Part shown: one piece after another, positions 23,501-31,729 of the stretch
How the letters are laid out: every line of letters begins with the position of its first letter
How positions within the stretch are numbered: the stretch's first letter is position 1
Assembly (NCBI RefSeq): GCF_017948485.1
Contig: NZ_JAFFSX010000010.1
Coordinates: 124,001 to 188,000, forward strand
Reading direction: 5' to 3'
Origin: Streptomyces sp. GESEQ-35
GTDB lineage: Bacteria > Actinomycetota > Actinomycetes > Streptomycetales > Streptomycetaceae
DNA length: 64,000 bases
The notes under the pieces: generated by a model
What the model saw: only the letters and a program-made list of their open reading frames with translations
What the model was told of the DNA's origin: nothing
Databases searched by the model: none
Made by a program: the position numbers and the translations under genes

Positions 23501-25130
23501 GCTCAGCTACCTACGGGACTTCCCCATCGACATGCTCAAGGTCGACAAGTCCTTCATCGACAACATCACCACGGACCCACAGCAGGTGGCCCTCGTCGAA
23601 GGGATCGTCCGCATCGCCGACGTCCTCGGACTCCAGGTCGTCGCCGAGGGCATCGAGACACATCGCCAGCGGGAACTGCTTGCGGCCATGGGCTGCCGCT
23701 ACGGACAGGGTTACCTCTTCGCCCGACCCATGACGGCCGAACAGGCAACGACATACCTGTACAGGGACCAGGAGGGGAGGGCCCCGCTCGCGAGCCGGAG
23801 CGTCGGTCGGCCACGACAGCACCGGCATGTCGGGCGGCGGTCGTCCGGGAGCGGCGACATGCGGCGCCATCCCCGGTGGCGCGAGCTGGAGCGGCTCAAG
23901 CACGACACCCGAATGTGCGACGCGGTGATCGACGAGGTCCGCGGCAGAAAGATCCGCTGCGGTGACCATTGGCTCGTCGACTTCGCCTCCTGCAACTACC
24001 TGGGATTCGACCTCGAACCGGAGATCATGGACGCCATCGGCCCCCAGGTCCGCCGGTGGGGGACGCACCCCAGCTGGTCTCGCCTCATCGGCAGCCCCCA
24101 CTTGTACCCGCAGATCGAGGAGCGGCTCACAGACCTGCTCGGGGCGCCCGAGACGCTGGTGCTCCCCACCATCACCTTGATCCACCAGTCCGTCATTCCG
24201 CTGCTCGCCGAAGGGGGACACGTCTTCGTGGAGGCGACGGCCCATCGGACGATCTACGAGGGCTGCGTCGCGGCACGCGGACAGGGCACCACTGTGCAGC
24301 GCTTCCATGCCGACCGCCCGGACGAGCTCGACACGCTGCTACGGGCCGTGCCCGGGGACGCCCCCCGGTTGGTCTGCATGGACGGCGTCAACAGCATGAC
24401 GGGGAACTTCCCCGACCTCCGGGAACTGGCCTCCTCCTGCCGTGACAGGGGTGCGCTGCTGTACGTCGACGATGCCCACGGCTTCGGGGTGATCGGTGAG
24501 CGCAGCCCTGCCGAGACATCGCCGTACGGATCCCGCGGCAACAGCATCGTCCGGCACCTGGGCGAGAGCTACGACGGCATTGTGCTGGTCGGGGGCTTCT
24601 CCAAGGCGTACTCCTCCCTGCTCGCGTTCCTCGCAGTGCCGAAGGGGCTGAAGGACCACCTCAAGGTCGCGGCGGCCCCGTACCTGTATTCGGGGCCTTC
24701 CCCGACGGCCTCGCTCGCGACGGTGCTGGCCGGATTCGACGTCAACGCGCGGCGCGGAGACGCGATCCGCGGCGATCTGTACCGCAAGACGGCCCGGGTG
24801 CTCGAGCATGTACGTGGCCTGGGCATCGCCACTCCCAACGCGGACGGGCTGCCCATCGTCGAGATCCCGCTCGCCCAAGCCAAGGATCTCGAATCGGTTG
24901 CCGCGTTCCTGTGGGACCGGGGCATTTACGTCACCCTGGCCGCCTACCCGCTGGTCCCGCGCGGGCGCGTCGGCTTCCGGATCCAGATCACGGCGTCCAA
25001 CACGGACCAGGAGATCGAGCAGCTCACCGACACGCTGACGGGCCTGGCCCAGCGGTTCGACCTGCAACGGCGCGACGGCGCGGCCCAGCCCGGCGCGGTC
25101 GCCGACGACATACCGCGCACAAATCCATGA
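20580..25130 (+). CDS. Membrane GAF-PAS-GGDEF-EAL protein fused to an alpha-oxoamine synthase (PLP enzyme)
   Basis: One uninterrupted frame of 1516 codons. Residues about 38-335 form a membrane sensor of some nine helices. A GAF-like region (about 345-505) and a PAS domain (about 510-620) follow. The diguanylate cyclase domain has an intact GGDEF at 716-720, and the phosphodiesterase domain an intact EAL at 843-845, plus DDFGTGFSSLSYL and VAEGIE. After an Arg/Ser linker, residues 1094-1516 make a whole alpha-oxoamine synthase (AONS/KBL/CqsA family) with DDAHGFGVIG (PLP contact) and GGFSKAYSS (Schiff-base lysine). That family joins an acyl-CoA to an amino acid. ATG 23859, with GGGAG 7 bases upstream, could restart translation and give a separate 423-residue enzyme, so fusion versus two proteins is open. 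Starts at GTG 20580 or ATG 20613 are both possible. The gene overlaps the methyltransferase by ATGA. Confidence 0.85.
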   Translation: MHSNDRQGVPHMVSVRVRTSVRHRLRAASRAGPLRCWTTAYLCVMFLLAVAYYTWPSWHVVIWAALGVVGVTAILLGVHLHRPAKRWPWFLLASANFTFVAGDTVYNVIEGYLHQPKPFPSAADACYLATYPLFAAGIFGFIRARGHGRDFAVALDALILTSGLALLSWAHLITPLTALTGLTWVERAISIAYPLGDVLMLAMLARLLTPGGLRSRSVQLLTVGTVAMLTSDVVYGMLQLRGTWQVGTPIDLGWGLFFTAWGLAALHPSMVGLTERVPEPAPGIAERRLVLLAAASLIAPALLVYRTLRGWPQGVAVISIFSGIMFLLVLARLWVMMTEHRKAEARERSLRVAAASLVAALGPREVASAVEEAAAMFGAGMQQQTLLLVRDHRKRLQAIPTSCHPWLYDVAEASRTPDTQLPELLAHGRRLVTADALDPAVAAALGPATHALLCPLALQAPAAGEPLLGVLLLGGPEKKLREISGPAQSLASQAALALERFGLSEEVNRRTSEAYFRTLVHNTSDVILILDDDDTVRYASPSADTMFGYALVPGTPLLTLLAPSDADRVRRALARMRAGNDAPTLNDWRVLRGDMGHLDIEARCSDLRDEPTVHGLVLTLRDVTEQRQLERELTHRAFHDSLTGLPNRVLLLERIERALLRGRRESTLPCVLFADLDDFKVVNDTMGHSVGDELLVEVAKRLGAALRLSDTAARLGGDEFAILIEGAREPSDAEALAAQIVRRLNQPFHLTDGSVRVSTSVGVATALDSADAEEFLAHADLALYAAKTDGKRRWRRYHPDLQSGLVAEHELQAGLDAALNDHSFALRYQPIVDVGSGAIAGFEALIRWPHGQRGMVLPGQFITLAEETGHIIPLGAWVLERAAADVSRWQREMPHRPPLRVNVNVSARQFRDPGILDEVRSALGTSGLAPGSLVMELTETVLMRQDDQIRATMSALKDLGVSIAIDDFGTGFSSLSYLRDFPIDMLKVDKSFIDNITTDPQQVALVEGIVRIADVLGLQVVAEGIETHRQRELLAAMGCRYGQGYLFARPMTAEQATTYLYRDQEGRAPLASRSVGRPRQHRHVGRRSSGSGDMRRHPRWRELERLKHDTRMCDAVIDEVRGRKIRCGDHWLVDFASCNYLGFDLEPEIMDAIGPQVRRWGTHPSWSRLIGSPHLYPQIEERLTDLLGAPETLVLPTITLIHQSVIPLLAEGGHVFVEATAHRTIYEGCVAARGQGTTVQRFHADRPDELDTLLRAVPGDAPRLVCMDGVNSMTGNFPDLRELASSCRDRGALLYVDDAHGFGVIGERSPAETSPYGSRGNSIVRHLGESYDGIVLVGGFSKAYSSLLAFLAVPKGLKDHLKVAAAPYLYSGPSPTASLATVLAGFDVNARRGDAIRGDLYRKTARVLEHVRGLGIATPNADGLPIVEIPLAQAKDLESVAAFLWDRGIYVTLAAYPLVPRGRVGFRIQITASNTDQEIEQLTDTLTGLAQRFDLQRRDGAAQPGAVADDIPRTNP

Positions 25131-25897
25131 CCGGGCCACCGTCCGCGCGGCGTTCCTCCCGGCGCAACAGGGAGGCCGACTGGGACCGTTGGCCCGTCCG
25201 GGACTACCTGGCCGAGAACTACCGGCAGCTCCACCCGGTCGACGTGGCCGTCATCCGACACCACTCCGCCTTCTACCGGCAGTTCCGTCCCGGGCGCATC
25301 GGGCGGTCCCTGGAACTCGGCGCCGGGCCCAATCTCTACCCGCTCATGGTGGCGTCCGCGGCGAGCCGCCGCATCGAAGCCGTCGAGCCCAGTGCCGCCA
25401 ACCTCGCTTATCTGTCCCGGCAGTTGGCCGAGGGGCCCGACCCCAGCTGGCAGGACTTCTACGCCCTGTGCCGCCGTCTCGACCCGGCGCTCCCGGTGAC
25501 GCTGCGCGAGGCGCTGGACCGCGTGGTCGTCGTTCCGGGCAGTGCCCGCACCGTCCGACCGGACTTCTACGACCTCGCTTCGATGCACTTCGTGGCCGAG
25601 AGTGTCACCGAGGACTTCGCCGAGTTCGCCGGCCTCTGCGGGGCATTCATCCGTTCGGTCCGGCCGGGTGGACACCTGCTCGCCGCCTTCATGGAGAACA
25701 TGCCGAGCTATCGCATCGGCAGCTCGCCCGAATGGCCGGCCTGTCCCATCGACGCGTCCTTGGTCCGCTCGGTGTTCGCCCCGCACACGACCGCCCTGCG
25801 CATCATTCGCGTCGGCAAGGACCGTACGCTGCCCGACTACGGTGACACCGGCGTGGTGCTGCTGTGGGCCATACGGCGGGACATCTCGGTCAACTGA
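25127..25897 (+). CDS. SCO2525-type SAM-dependent methyltransferase
   Basis: A 256-residue protein of the NNMT/PNMT-like group that annotators call the SCO2525 family (recalled). The N-terminus NREADWDRWPVRDYLAENYR and motif I SLELGAGPNLYPLMVAS are typical, as is SVRPGGHLLAAFMENMPSYR. It would transfer a methyl group from SAM to a small amine or similar acceptor. ATG 25127 lies inside the stop of the oxoamine synthase reading frame, implying coupled translation and a shared pathway; the amino ketone made by that synthase is the obvious candidate substrate. The last 61 bases overlap the 3' end of the convergent acyltransferase gene. Confidence 0.83.
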   Translation: MTGPPSARRSSRRNREADWDRWPVRDYLAENYRQLHPVDVAVIRHHSAFYRQFRPGRIGRSLELGAGPNLYPLMVASAASRRIEAVEPSAANLAYLSRQLAEGPDPSWQDFYALCRRLDPALPVTLREALDRVVVVPGSARTVRPDFYDLASMHFVAESVTEDFAEFAGLCGAFIRSVRPGGHLLAAFMENMPSYRIGSSPEWPACPIDASLVRSVFAPHTTALRIIRVGKDRTLPDYGDTGVVLLWAIRRDISVN

Positions 25898-26967
25898 CCG
25901 GCAACGCGCAGCATCCGCAGGGCGGCACCGCGTAGTACCGGACTTCCCGCTACGGCACGGCGCGCCCCGTGCGCAGCGTCCGCCTGAAGGCGGCGCAGCG
26001 CCGCCGGCGCGGAGCCGCAGCTCACCCAGCCCTCGAAGAGCGGGAGTTCGCCGGTCTTGAGGGAGTCCTTGTACCGCTCGGCACCCTTGCCCAGGTCGTA
26101 GAGGCTCAGGCCCTGCGCGGCGGCAGCCTCGACGATCTTCAGGTGGAGCAGGATGCCCGGCGAGCAGGCCGCGAAGTCGGTGTCGTAGGCGGGGAACCAG
26201 CAGGACAGTACACGGCCCGAGCGTGGCCCGAAATGGCAGGCGACCGGGCGCCCGCCGGCGTACAGCACCGACAGCGTCCCTGTGCAGCCGGCGGACCGGG
26301 TGCGCCGCAGTTCCCTCAGCAGCGCCACGACCCACGGGCGGGCGAACTGATCGACCCGGCCCCTGGCGCGGTACTGGGCGGACTTCCACCGCATCAGCGT
26401 CTCCAGCACCTGCGGGGCGGACTCGTCGAACACGAAGCGCACATCCCCGGCGTCCCGGGAGAGCCGGCGCTCCTTGGTGCCGAGTGAACGCAGGAAGCGT
26501 GGCGACCTTCGCCTCAGCCGGGCGAGATACGCGTCGTACCCGTCCTCCAGTCCGATGACGGGAGACGCGGCCCGACGTACGGCCCCCGCGGACCCCGTCA
26601 CGAAGGGATCCTGCCCCGCCGCGAGATGGTCGAACTGCCAGAGGTGAAGCCCGCACGCGCGCAGCAGCTCGACCGGGTCCCAGGCCACGCCGGGGGCGTG
26701 GACGAGGCCCTGGAAGTCGCTCACGCCGGATCCGATCGGCTTGCCGAGGCCGAGTGCACGGCGTTCGAACGGGAAGAAACCCACCGGACGTCGTGCGTCG
26801 TCGTACACCACGGCCACGCGGGCGGCGGGCCGTACGTCCCCGACCAGGAGCGTGAACTCCGGAGCGAGAAAGGGATGGTTCAGCGCGGGGTCGGCGCCGT
26901 GGAACGTGCGCCATGCATCGAGGTCGGCGTCGGTGAGCTCGCGAGGCCTGACGACGGAGAACTCCAT
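25837..26967 (-). CDS. FemAB/CelD-type GNAT-fold acyltransferase
   Basis: A 376-residue protein of the CelD/BcsL/FemAB-like acetyltransferase group often found in polysaccharide clusters. The C-terminal acyltransferase half has CHFGPRSGRVLSCWFPAYD and the typical SLYDLGKGAERYKDSLKTGE. Members are thought to acylate sugars or transfer aminoacyl groups in the cytoplasm. ATG 26967 was chosen because GAAGGTG lies well placed upstream; the longer frame overlaps the next gene. It is the last gene of the nine-gene glycan operon on this strand, 5 bases after the glycosidase. Acetylation of a glycan before export is the likely role. Confidence 0.78.
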   Translation of the reverse strand: MEFSVVRPRELTDADLDAWRTFHGADPALNHPFLAPEFTLLVGDVRPAARVAVVYDDARRPVGFFPFERRALGLGKPIGSGVSDFQGLVHAPGVAWDPVELLRACGLHLWQFDHLAAGQDPFVTGSAGAVRRAASPVIGLEDGYDAYLARLRRRSPRFLRSLGTKERRLSRDAGDVRFVFDESAPQVLETLMRWKSAQYRARGRVDQFARPWVVALLRELRRTRSAGCTGTLSVLYAGGRPVACHFGPRSGRVLSCWFPAYDTDFAACSPGILLHLKIVEAAAAQGLSLYDLGKGAERYKDSLKTGELPLFEGWVSCGSAPAALRRLQADAAHGARRAVAGSPVLRGAALRMLRVAGQLTEMSRRMAHSSTTPVSP

Positions 26968-26972
26968 GACGG

Positions 26973-28247
26973 TCACCTTCGGGAATGGCGGTCGATCACG
27001 TCGGCGTACTCCCGCAGCGACGAGCCGGGGGTGCCGTCGTAGAGGTTGCTGTCGAAGGCCCACATAATGCCGTCCAGGTCGCAGGAAATCATCTGGTGCA
27101 TGGCGTCCTCCATGACGCCCGGGCGGTAGGGAGCCACATGCTCTCCCGCACTTTCTCCGCCGAGTCCGGTGAATCCGGCGCGCTTCGCCAGAGCGGTCAC
27201 CCAGCGGACCGACGACCAGTCACGCACCGTGGAATTCTTCTCCGCATAAATATTCACCGCAGAATCCGTGGGCTCGCAGCCGTTGTTGGGTACGTTGCCG
27301 GAGCCGTCCACGAGCGCCGTGGACACGATGTGGACGTTGTCCCGGTGGTCGATCTGGTCGATGGTCCTGAAGAAGCCGACCCCGCGTCCCATGAGCCGCG
27401 CCGCCGCAGGCCCGTCCAGATAGGCCTGGATCGCCCGTCGGAGGTCACTGGGGTAGTACCCGGCCCCCGGTACGAGGACGTGCAGCCGGCCGTCGTAGCC
27501 GAGCGAGGTGTACTGGTCCAGTTGCCAGTTGATCGTGTTGCTCAGCACTGCCAGGTACCAGTCGTACCACTGCTCCACCTGTCGTTCGGTGAAGGGCTTG
27601 CCTTCGTACGTGCGCTGACCGGGGCGCCAGCCCGGGAACGGACTGGCCGCCTGGGCGGCGGGGTCGAAGGCCCAGTACTCGTTTCTGTCCTGGCGTTGCG
27701 ACACGGGTGGCGGGTAGCTGAACTCCCCGGCCTCGCTCACTCCGACGCGGATGGACCAGAAGTTGTCGAGACCGATCTCGTCGGCCACGTACCGGATGTA
27801 CTCGGCCACCTCGTCGCGGGCGACCTGGCTGAAGACGATGTTCGGTGTCTCGGCGTACCGCTCACCGAACTGGTTGACGTACTGGGTTTCAGGATGAAGC
27901 ATGCGGAGCCACTCAGGGGGGTGATTCAGTCCCAGGCCGACCTCGATGTGCGCTCCCGTGGCGTGGAACGTGCGGATCGTCTCCTTGACGCTGTCGGCGT
28001 ACGCGGAGTCGTAGGAATCGTCGGCGGGCTCGAATCGCGCCCAGTCGAGCGGGAGATGGGCGATGCGTATGCCGCTCTCGTATTCCACACGCGCCTTCGC
28101 CGGGTCCGTCTGAAGGGTGCCGAAGTAGTCCTCCTCCGCTTCCTCGTGCTGGAAGAGCCTGACCGCCCCCAGGACGAGGAGCAGGACGGCGAGGACGGCG
28201 AGGACGGCGAGGACGCCGAGCAGGTATTGCCGTCGTGTGAGTCTCAT
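26973..28247 (-). CDS. Membrane-anchored glycoside hydrolase-like protein (TIM-barrel)
   Basis: A 424-residue protein with a single N-terminal signal anchor (residues about 9-29, built on a repeated VLAVLAVLAVL) and a large extracytoplasmic domain. The domain resembles beta-galactosidase-type clan A barrels: GIRIAHLPLDWARFEP, GLGLNHPPEWLRMLHP and a candidate catalytic acid in RVGVSEAGEFSYP. It would trim or release a glycan outside the membrane. ATG 28247 overlaps the stop of the upstream glycosyltransferase (ATGA). A polysaccharide operon often carries such a hydrolase for chain release or misfold clearance. The exact family and bond are uncertain. Confidence 0.72.
   Translation of the reverse strand: MRLTRRQYLLGVLAVLAVLAVLLLVLGAVRLFQHEEAEEDYFGTLQTDPAKARVEYESGIRIAHLPLDWARFEPADDSYDSAYADSVKETIRTFHATGAHIEVGLGLNHPPEWLRMLHPETQYVNQFGERYAETPNIVFSQVARDEVAEYIRYVADEIGLDNFWSIRVGVSEAGEFSYPPPVSQRQDRNEYWAFDPAAQAASPFPGWRPGQRTYEGKPFTERQVEQWYDWYLAVLSNTINWQLDQYTSLGYDGRLHVLVPGAGYYPSDLRRAIQAYLDGPAAARLMGRGVGFFRTIDQIDHRDNVHIVSTALVDGSGNVPNNGCEPTDSAVNIYAEKNSTVRDWSSVRWVTALAKRAGFTGLGGESAGEHVAPYRPGVMEDAMHQMISCDLDGIMWAFDSNLYDGTPGSSLREYADVIDRHSRR
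28183..28218. repeat. 9-base tandem repeat in the membrane anchor of the glycosidase
   Basis: AGGACGGCG is repeated three times exactly and a fourth time with one change. On the coding strand it encodes repeated Val-Leu-Ala inside the membrane helix. Changes in copy number would alter helix length in three-residue steps without breaking the frame. Confidence 0.7.
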
Positions 28248-29341
28248 GGCAGCAGCTCCCGGTACAACCGCTCGTACTGAGCGGAGAAGCGCTCCCGGCC
28301 GAACCGACTCTCCGCCGTCGTCCTGCCGCGCTCCGCCAGCATCTCCCAGCACCGGGGCCGGTCGAGGAGCCATGCGAGCAGGCGGCCCGTCCGCAGACAG
28401 TCGCCCGCCGGGGCCCGCAGGACCGCGTCGCCGAAAGCTCCAAAGGGGGGAAGGTCGCTGAGGATCACAGGGCGCCCGGTGGCGAGGGCCTGAAGGACCG
28501 TGAGCGGGACGTCCGCCTTGCCGCCGAGTGTCAGGGGCGGGAAGAGCAGCACCGTGGCAGCGGCGAGCAGTCCGCGCATGTCCTCCACATATCCCTTGAC
28601 CTCGACCGAGCGAAGACCCTCGGCCGCGGCACGCGCGCGCAGCGCCGTTTCGAGGGCGTGGGTGTCCTGGCCCGGTCGGCCGCGCATGGCCATGAGGAGT
28701 CGGAACCGAGCCCCTGCCCTCGTGGCGACTCCTGCCGCGGCGAGGGCCTGTTCCGCGCCGCCGGACGGATCGTGGTGACCGGAGAACAGCACCACCGGAA
28801 TCCCCTGGGGGCGTGGCCGACGGGGCCACTGCTCCAGCGGGACCATCGGCGCGATGGCCGGCACTTCACCGAAGCCCGCAGCCTTGAGCAACTGGGCCGT
28901 GGTCTCGGAGAGCGCCACCGTCCTGCCCAACGGACGGGCTCGTCCGAGAAGCGCGGGGTTCATGACTCCCGGCACGGTGTGCAGCACGGGCGCGGAACCG
29001 AGCAGCAGGGGGCGCACGCGGGAGAAGACGGGGAAGGAACCGCCGATCGTCAGCACGGCGTGCACGAGGTCGGTACGGCGCGTCAGGAAGGCGCCGGCGA
29101 TGGCCGCCTGAACGCGTTCGGCGGTACGGGGAGCGCCCCTCCGGGACAGGATCGGGACCGGCCGACCGACGGCCGGCACTGCACGCTCGCCGCGGGCGGG
29201 CCACCGGGTGAACCAGACGAACTCCACGCCGGGCAGGGCATGGACGATGTCATTGGCCAGCCGGATGTCGGCTCCGTCCTGGCCGTCGAGCGGGCTGCTG
29301 GTGAGGAGCAGGACACGGGGGAGGCGCGCGCTAGGGTTCAT
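28244..29341 (-). CDS. Glycosyltransferase, GT4-like
   Basis: A 365-residue GT-B fold protein. The N-terminal half begins RVLLLTSSPLDGQDGADIRL, and the donor half contains VVLFSGHHDPSGGAEQAL and a terminal LFPPLTLGGKADVPLTVLQA segment in place of the classic E-x7-E. That makes it a divergent family 4 member. ATG 29341 overlaps the upstream GT39-like gene by 11 bases; a TTG at 29365 is a weaker alternative. The next gene begins within its stop. It adds a sugar in the glycan pathway encoded by this operon; donor and acceptor are unknown. Confidence 0.78.
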   Translation of the reverse strand: MNPSARLPRVLLLTSSPLDGQDGADIRLANDIVHALPGVEFVWFTRWPARGERAVPAVGRPVPILSRRGAPRTAERVQAAIAGAFLTRRTDLVHAVLTIGGSFPVFSRVRPLLLGSAPVLHTVPGVMNPALLGRARPLGRTVALSETTAQLLKAAGFGEVPAIAPMVPLEQWPRRPRPQGIPVVLFSGHHDPSGGAEQALAAAGVATRAGARFRLLMAMRGRPGQDTHALETALRARAAAEGLRSVEVKGYVEDMRGLLAAATVLLFPPLTLGGKADVPLTVLQALATGRPVILSDLPPFGAFGDAVLRAPAGDCLRTGRLLAWLLDRPRCWEMLAERGRTTAESRFGRERFSAQYERLYRELLP

Positions 29342-30908
29342 GACCCGGCCCGGCTTGGAGGTCAACGTCCGTCGCCCCGTCGGGCAACGGCAGCCGGTAG
29401 AGCGCGAGCACGCCGTAGCTGCGCCCGTGGAAAGAGAAGACCAGGTCGCCCTGCCGGGTGAGGTGTTTCACTTCGAGCGTGGTGAGACGGCCGTATCCCT
29501 CCTCGATGATCTTCCAGGGGACGACGACATACTCGGAACCCGCCGCGGCCCTGGCTCCCGGGCTCGCCCAACTGCCGAGGCGGTAACGGTCCTTCAGCGC
29601 CCATCGGGTGACGCCGTGGGTGTGTCCGCCGTCGGTCGTGGTGACGGCGCTGCCCGCCGGAACGTGCTGGAGCATGTAGGCGCGGAGCTTGGCAAAACCG
29701 TCGTCGGGCCGCAGCCTCTCTGTCGCGTACCCCGTCCCTGGCAGGACGAGAGCGACGGCGAGGACGCTGACAGCCGTGACGCGTCGCGCGAAACGGGGCC
29801 CGCGGGCGCCATGTCCCAGAGGGAGCGGCAGGACCACCGCCAGGGCGATCAGGTTGGGTACGAAGAGCAGATACAGGGCCTGTTCCTCAAGGGTGCCCAG
29901 GGCGAGGGCGTAGGCGAGGGTGAGAATCGCGCAGCCGTGGAAGAGGGCGAGCAGGCGGTGTTCCGGGTCCTTGCGGCGCAGCAGCAACGCCAGTGCCACG
30001 GGCGTGAGGAGGAGCAGGACGTAGGTCGACGCGTAGCCGGGCAGTTCGGCGGTGAGACGCTCGGCGAGCGACGGTGTGCCGGGGGCGTTGAAACCCGTTT
30101 CCTGGACGAACCCGAGGAGCCGTTCGGTGCCGTGCATCTTCGCCGTCCGGAAGGCGTCGAAGTGTCCCGTCGCCGCGACGACGGTCAGGTAGAGGGAGTA
30201 GGGCACGACCGAGGCGGTGGCTGTCAGCAGCAGCAGCCTTCGGGGCGGGCCCCACCGCAGCCCGATCGCGAGCAGCAGCGGCAGCATTGTGATGAGCGCG
30301 GAGTGGTCCTTCGTCGTGATCGCCATGCCGAACAGCAGCCCGGCGCACATCGCCCGGGCGCGCGGCCGGGGAGGCAGCGGGGTCCGCGCAAGGGGGATCA
30401 GCACCAAGTACCCGGCCAGCACCCAGAGCATCGTCTCGGTCTCCAGCATCGCCCGGTTGTTCTGCCGGATGCAGTACGGGTCCAGCGCGAAGACCAGGCC
30501 GGCCAGCAGCCCGGCGGGCTGCGACCTGACCCGGGCCACCAGCAGCACGAGAACCGCGGCCGTGGCGCCGGCCAGGAGCGCGTTCAGCACCCTGATCCCG
30601 TACACGGCGGAGACCACATCCGTATCGAGGCCGATCGTCTTCGCCCAGGCGGCCTGAAGGTAGAAGAAGCCGGGCGGATGCAGGAAGAACAACCCGTCGT
30701 CCGTCCGCGGCAGCCCTCCCTCGCCTGCGCTACGGCCGAGGTCCAGGTAGATGAGTTCATCCACGAACAGGTCGGAGGACCGGCCCACTTCCACCAGCCG
30801 GAGCACGACCGTGAGCACGCACGCCGCCGCGGCCGGCACCATCGGCGATACGGAACCGTGGACGGCGCGCAGCACCCCGGTCTGCTGTCGGGCAGTGGTT
30901 GCGGCCAT
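29331..30908 (-). CDS. GT39/PMT-like multi-pass glycosyltransferase
   Basis: A 525-residue protein with about eleven hydrophobic helices and a soluble C-terminal domain. The first loop has FVDELIYLDLGRS, with the Asp-Glu pair expected in the ArnT/PMT/GT39 group, which moves a sugar from a polyprenyl-phosphate donor to an acceptor on the outer face of the membrane. TETETMLWVLAGYL-like and TTKDHSALITMLPLLLA segments follow. GGAGG precedes ATG 30908 by 7 bases, and the start overlaps the stop of the PIG-L gene (TGATG). A dolichyl-P-sugar synthase-like GT2 gene starts the same operon and could supply its lipid-linked donor. Confidence 0.8.
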   Translation of the reverse strand: MAATTARQQTGVLRAVHGSVSPMVPAAAACVLTVVLRLVEVGRSSDLFVDELIYLDLGRSAGEGGLPRTDDGLFFLHPPGFFYLQAAWAKTIGLDTDVVSAVYGIRVLNALLAGATAAVLVLLVARVRSQPAGLLAGLVFALDPYCIRQNNRAMLETETMLWVLAGYLVLIPLARTPLPPRPRARAMCAGLLFGMAITTKDHSALITMLPLLLAIGLRWGPPRRLLLLTATASVVPYSLYLTVVAATGHFDAFRTAKMHGTERLLGFVQETGFNAPGTPSLAERLTAELPGYASTYVLLLLTPVALALLLRRKDPEHRLLALFHGCAILTLAYALALGTLEEQALYLLFVPNLIALAVVLPLPLGHGARGPRFARRVTAVSVLAVALVLPGTGYATERLRPDDGFAKLRAYMLQHVPAGSAVTTTDGGHTHGVTRWALKDRYRLGSWASPGARAAAGSEYVVVPWKIIEEGYGRLTTLEVKHLTRQGDLVFSFHGRSYGVLALYRLPLPDGATDVDLQAGPGHEP

Positions 30909-31729
30909 CAGGGGCCTCCGGCCGGAGCCGCCCTGTCGGCCCGTGGGCCACGGGGCAGCAGGTAGACCTCGGGCGCGGGCGGCACCCGGCCCCCGGGGAA
31001 CAGCGCGGCGCACTGGGTCCGGTACGCACGGATCAGGTCGGCCTTCTCGGCGATGCCCAGTGACCAGACGGCCTCGGTGAGCGAGTTGCGCCGGACGAAG
31101 GCGGAGTCGGGCGCATGCCGTCGGTTGTACGGGAACTCGCTGTAGTACACGACCCGTCTCCCGCTGCACTCCGCCGCGATACGGACCAGGAGGTGGTCGA
31201 CATGACCGCCGACGGCGAGCGGAGCCAGCACCGGACCGGGCGTCCCCGACGCCAGCAGCGCGAGGACGCCGACGACCTGTTGCAGCGTACTCGCGTCGTG
31301 CGGGGACATCTTGCCGGACACCAGGTGGAGACGGTAGGTGGGGTAGACACGGGCGAGTTCGGGTATCCGCCGGGCCCATGGGTGCGTGGCGGCCCGGCAA
31401 CCCGGCTTGTTCCGGAACAGTCCGTCCGGCAGCGAGAAGTGCCGCCACTCGACGCCCATCCGCTCGAGCACCTCCCGGTCCTCCGCGCGCCGGGCCGCGT
31501 ACAGCTGTTCCGCGTCACCCGCTCCGGTCATACGGAGGTAGCGCCGGGCGGACAGGGTGTACGGCGGGGGGCCGGACCGGGTGAACAACGTCGCCACGGT
31601 CACCGGGGCGTGGTCGTGGGCATGCGTCAGCAGGGCGCCGCACGACAGCACGGCGTCGTCCAGATGAGGGGACAGCACGACGACCGGGGCACCCGTCTCG
31701 AATTCGGCGGTCAGCTCGTCGCTGGTCAT
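30908..31729 (-). CDS. PIG-L family deacetylase
   Basis: A 273-residue zinc hydrolase. The first metal motif is SPHLDDAVLSCGALL (H22, D24, D25) and the third ligand lies in VGGHVDHLLVRIA. The family removes acetyl from N-acetylglucosamine-type groups in sugars, mycothiol precursors and glycolipids. ATG 31729 overlaps the stop of the kinase-GT fusion gene (ATGA). In this operon it most likely deacetylates an amino sugar of the growing glycan or lipid-linked intermediate, which would create a free amine for the FemAB/CelD-type protein or for charge. Confidence 0.88.
   Translation of the reverse strand: MTSDELTAEFETGAPVVVLSPHLDDAVLSCGALLTHAHDHAPVTVATLFTRSGPPPYTLSARRYLRMTGAGDAEQLYAARRAEDREVLERMGVEWRHFSLPDGLFRNKPGCRAATHPWARRIPELARVYPTYRLHLVSGKMSPHDASTLQQVVGVLALLASGTPGPVLAPLAVGGHVDHLLVRIAAECSGRRVVYYSEFPYNRRHAPDSAFVRRNSLTEAVWSLGIAEKADLIRAYRTQCAALFPGGRVPPAPEVYLLPRGPRADRAAPAGGP

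Noticed and set aside
23700..23870. A frameshift or missed stop that would make the GGDEF-EAL and oxoamine synthase artificially joined.
   Set aside because: The linker has no stop in this frame and both flanking domains are complete and in the same frame. Resequencing would still be useful.
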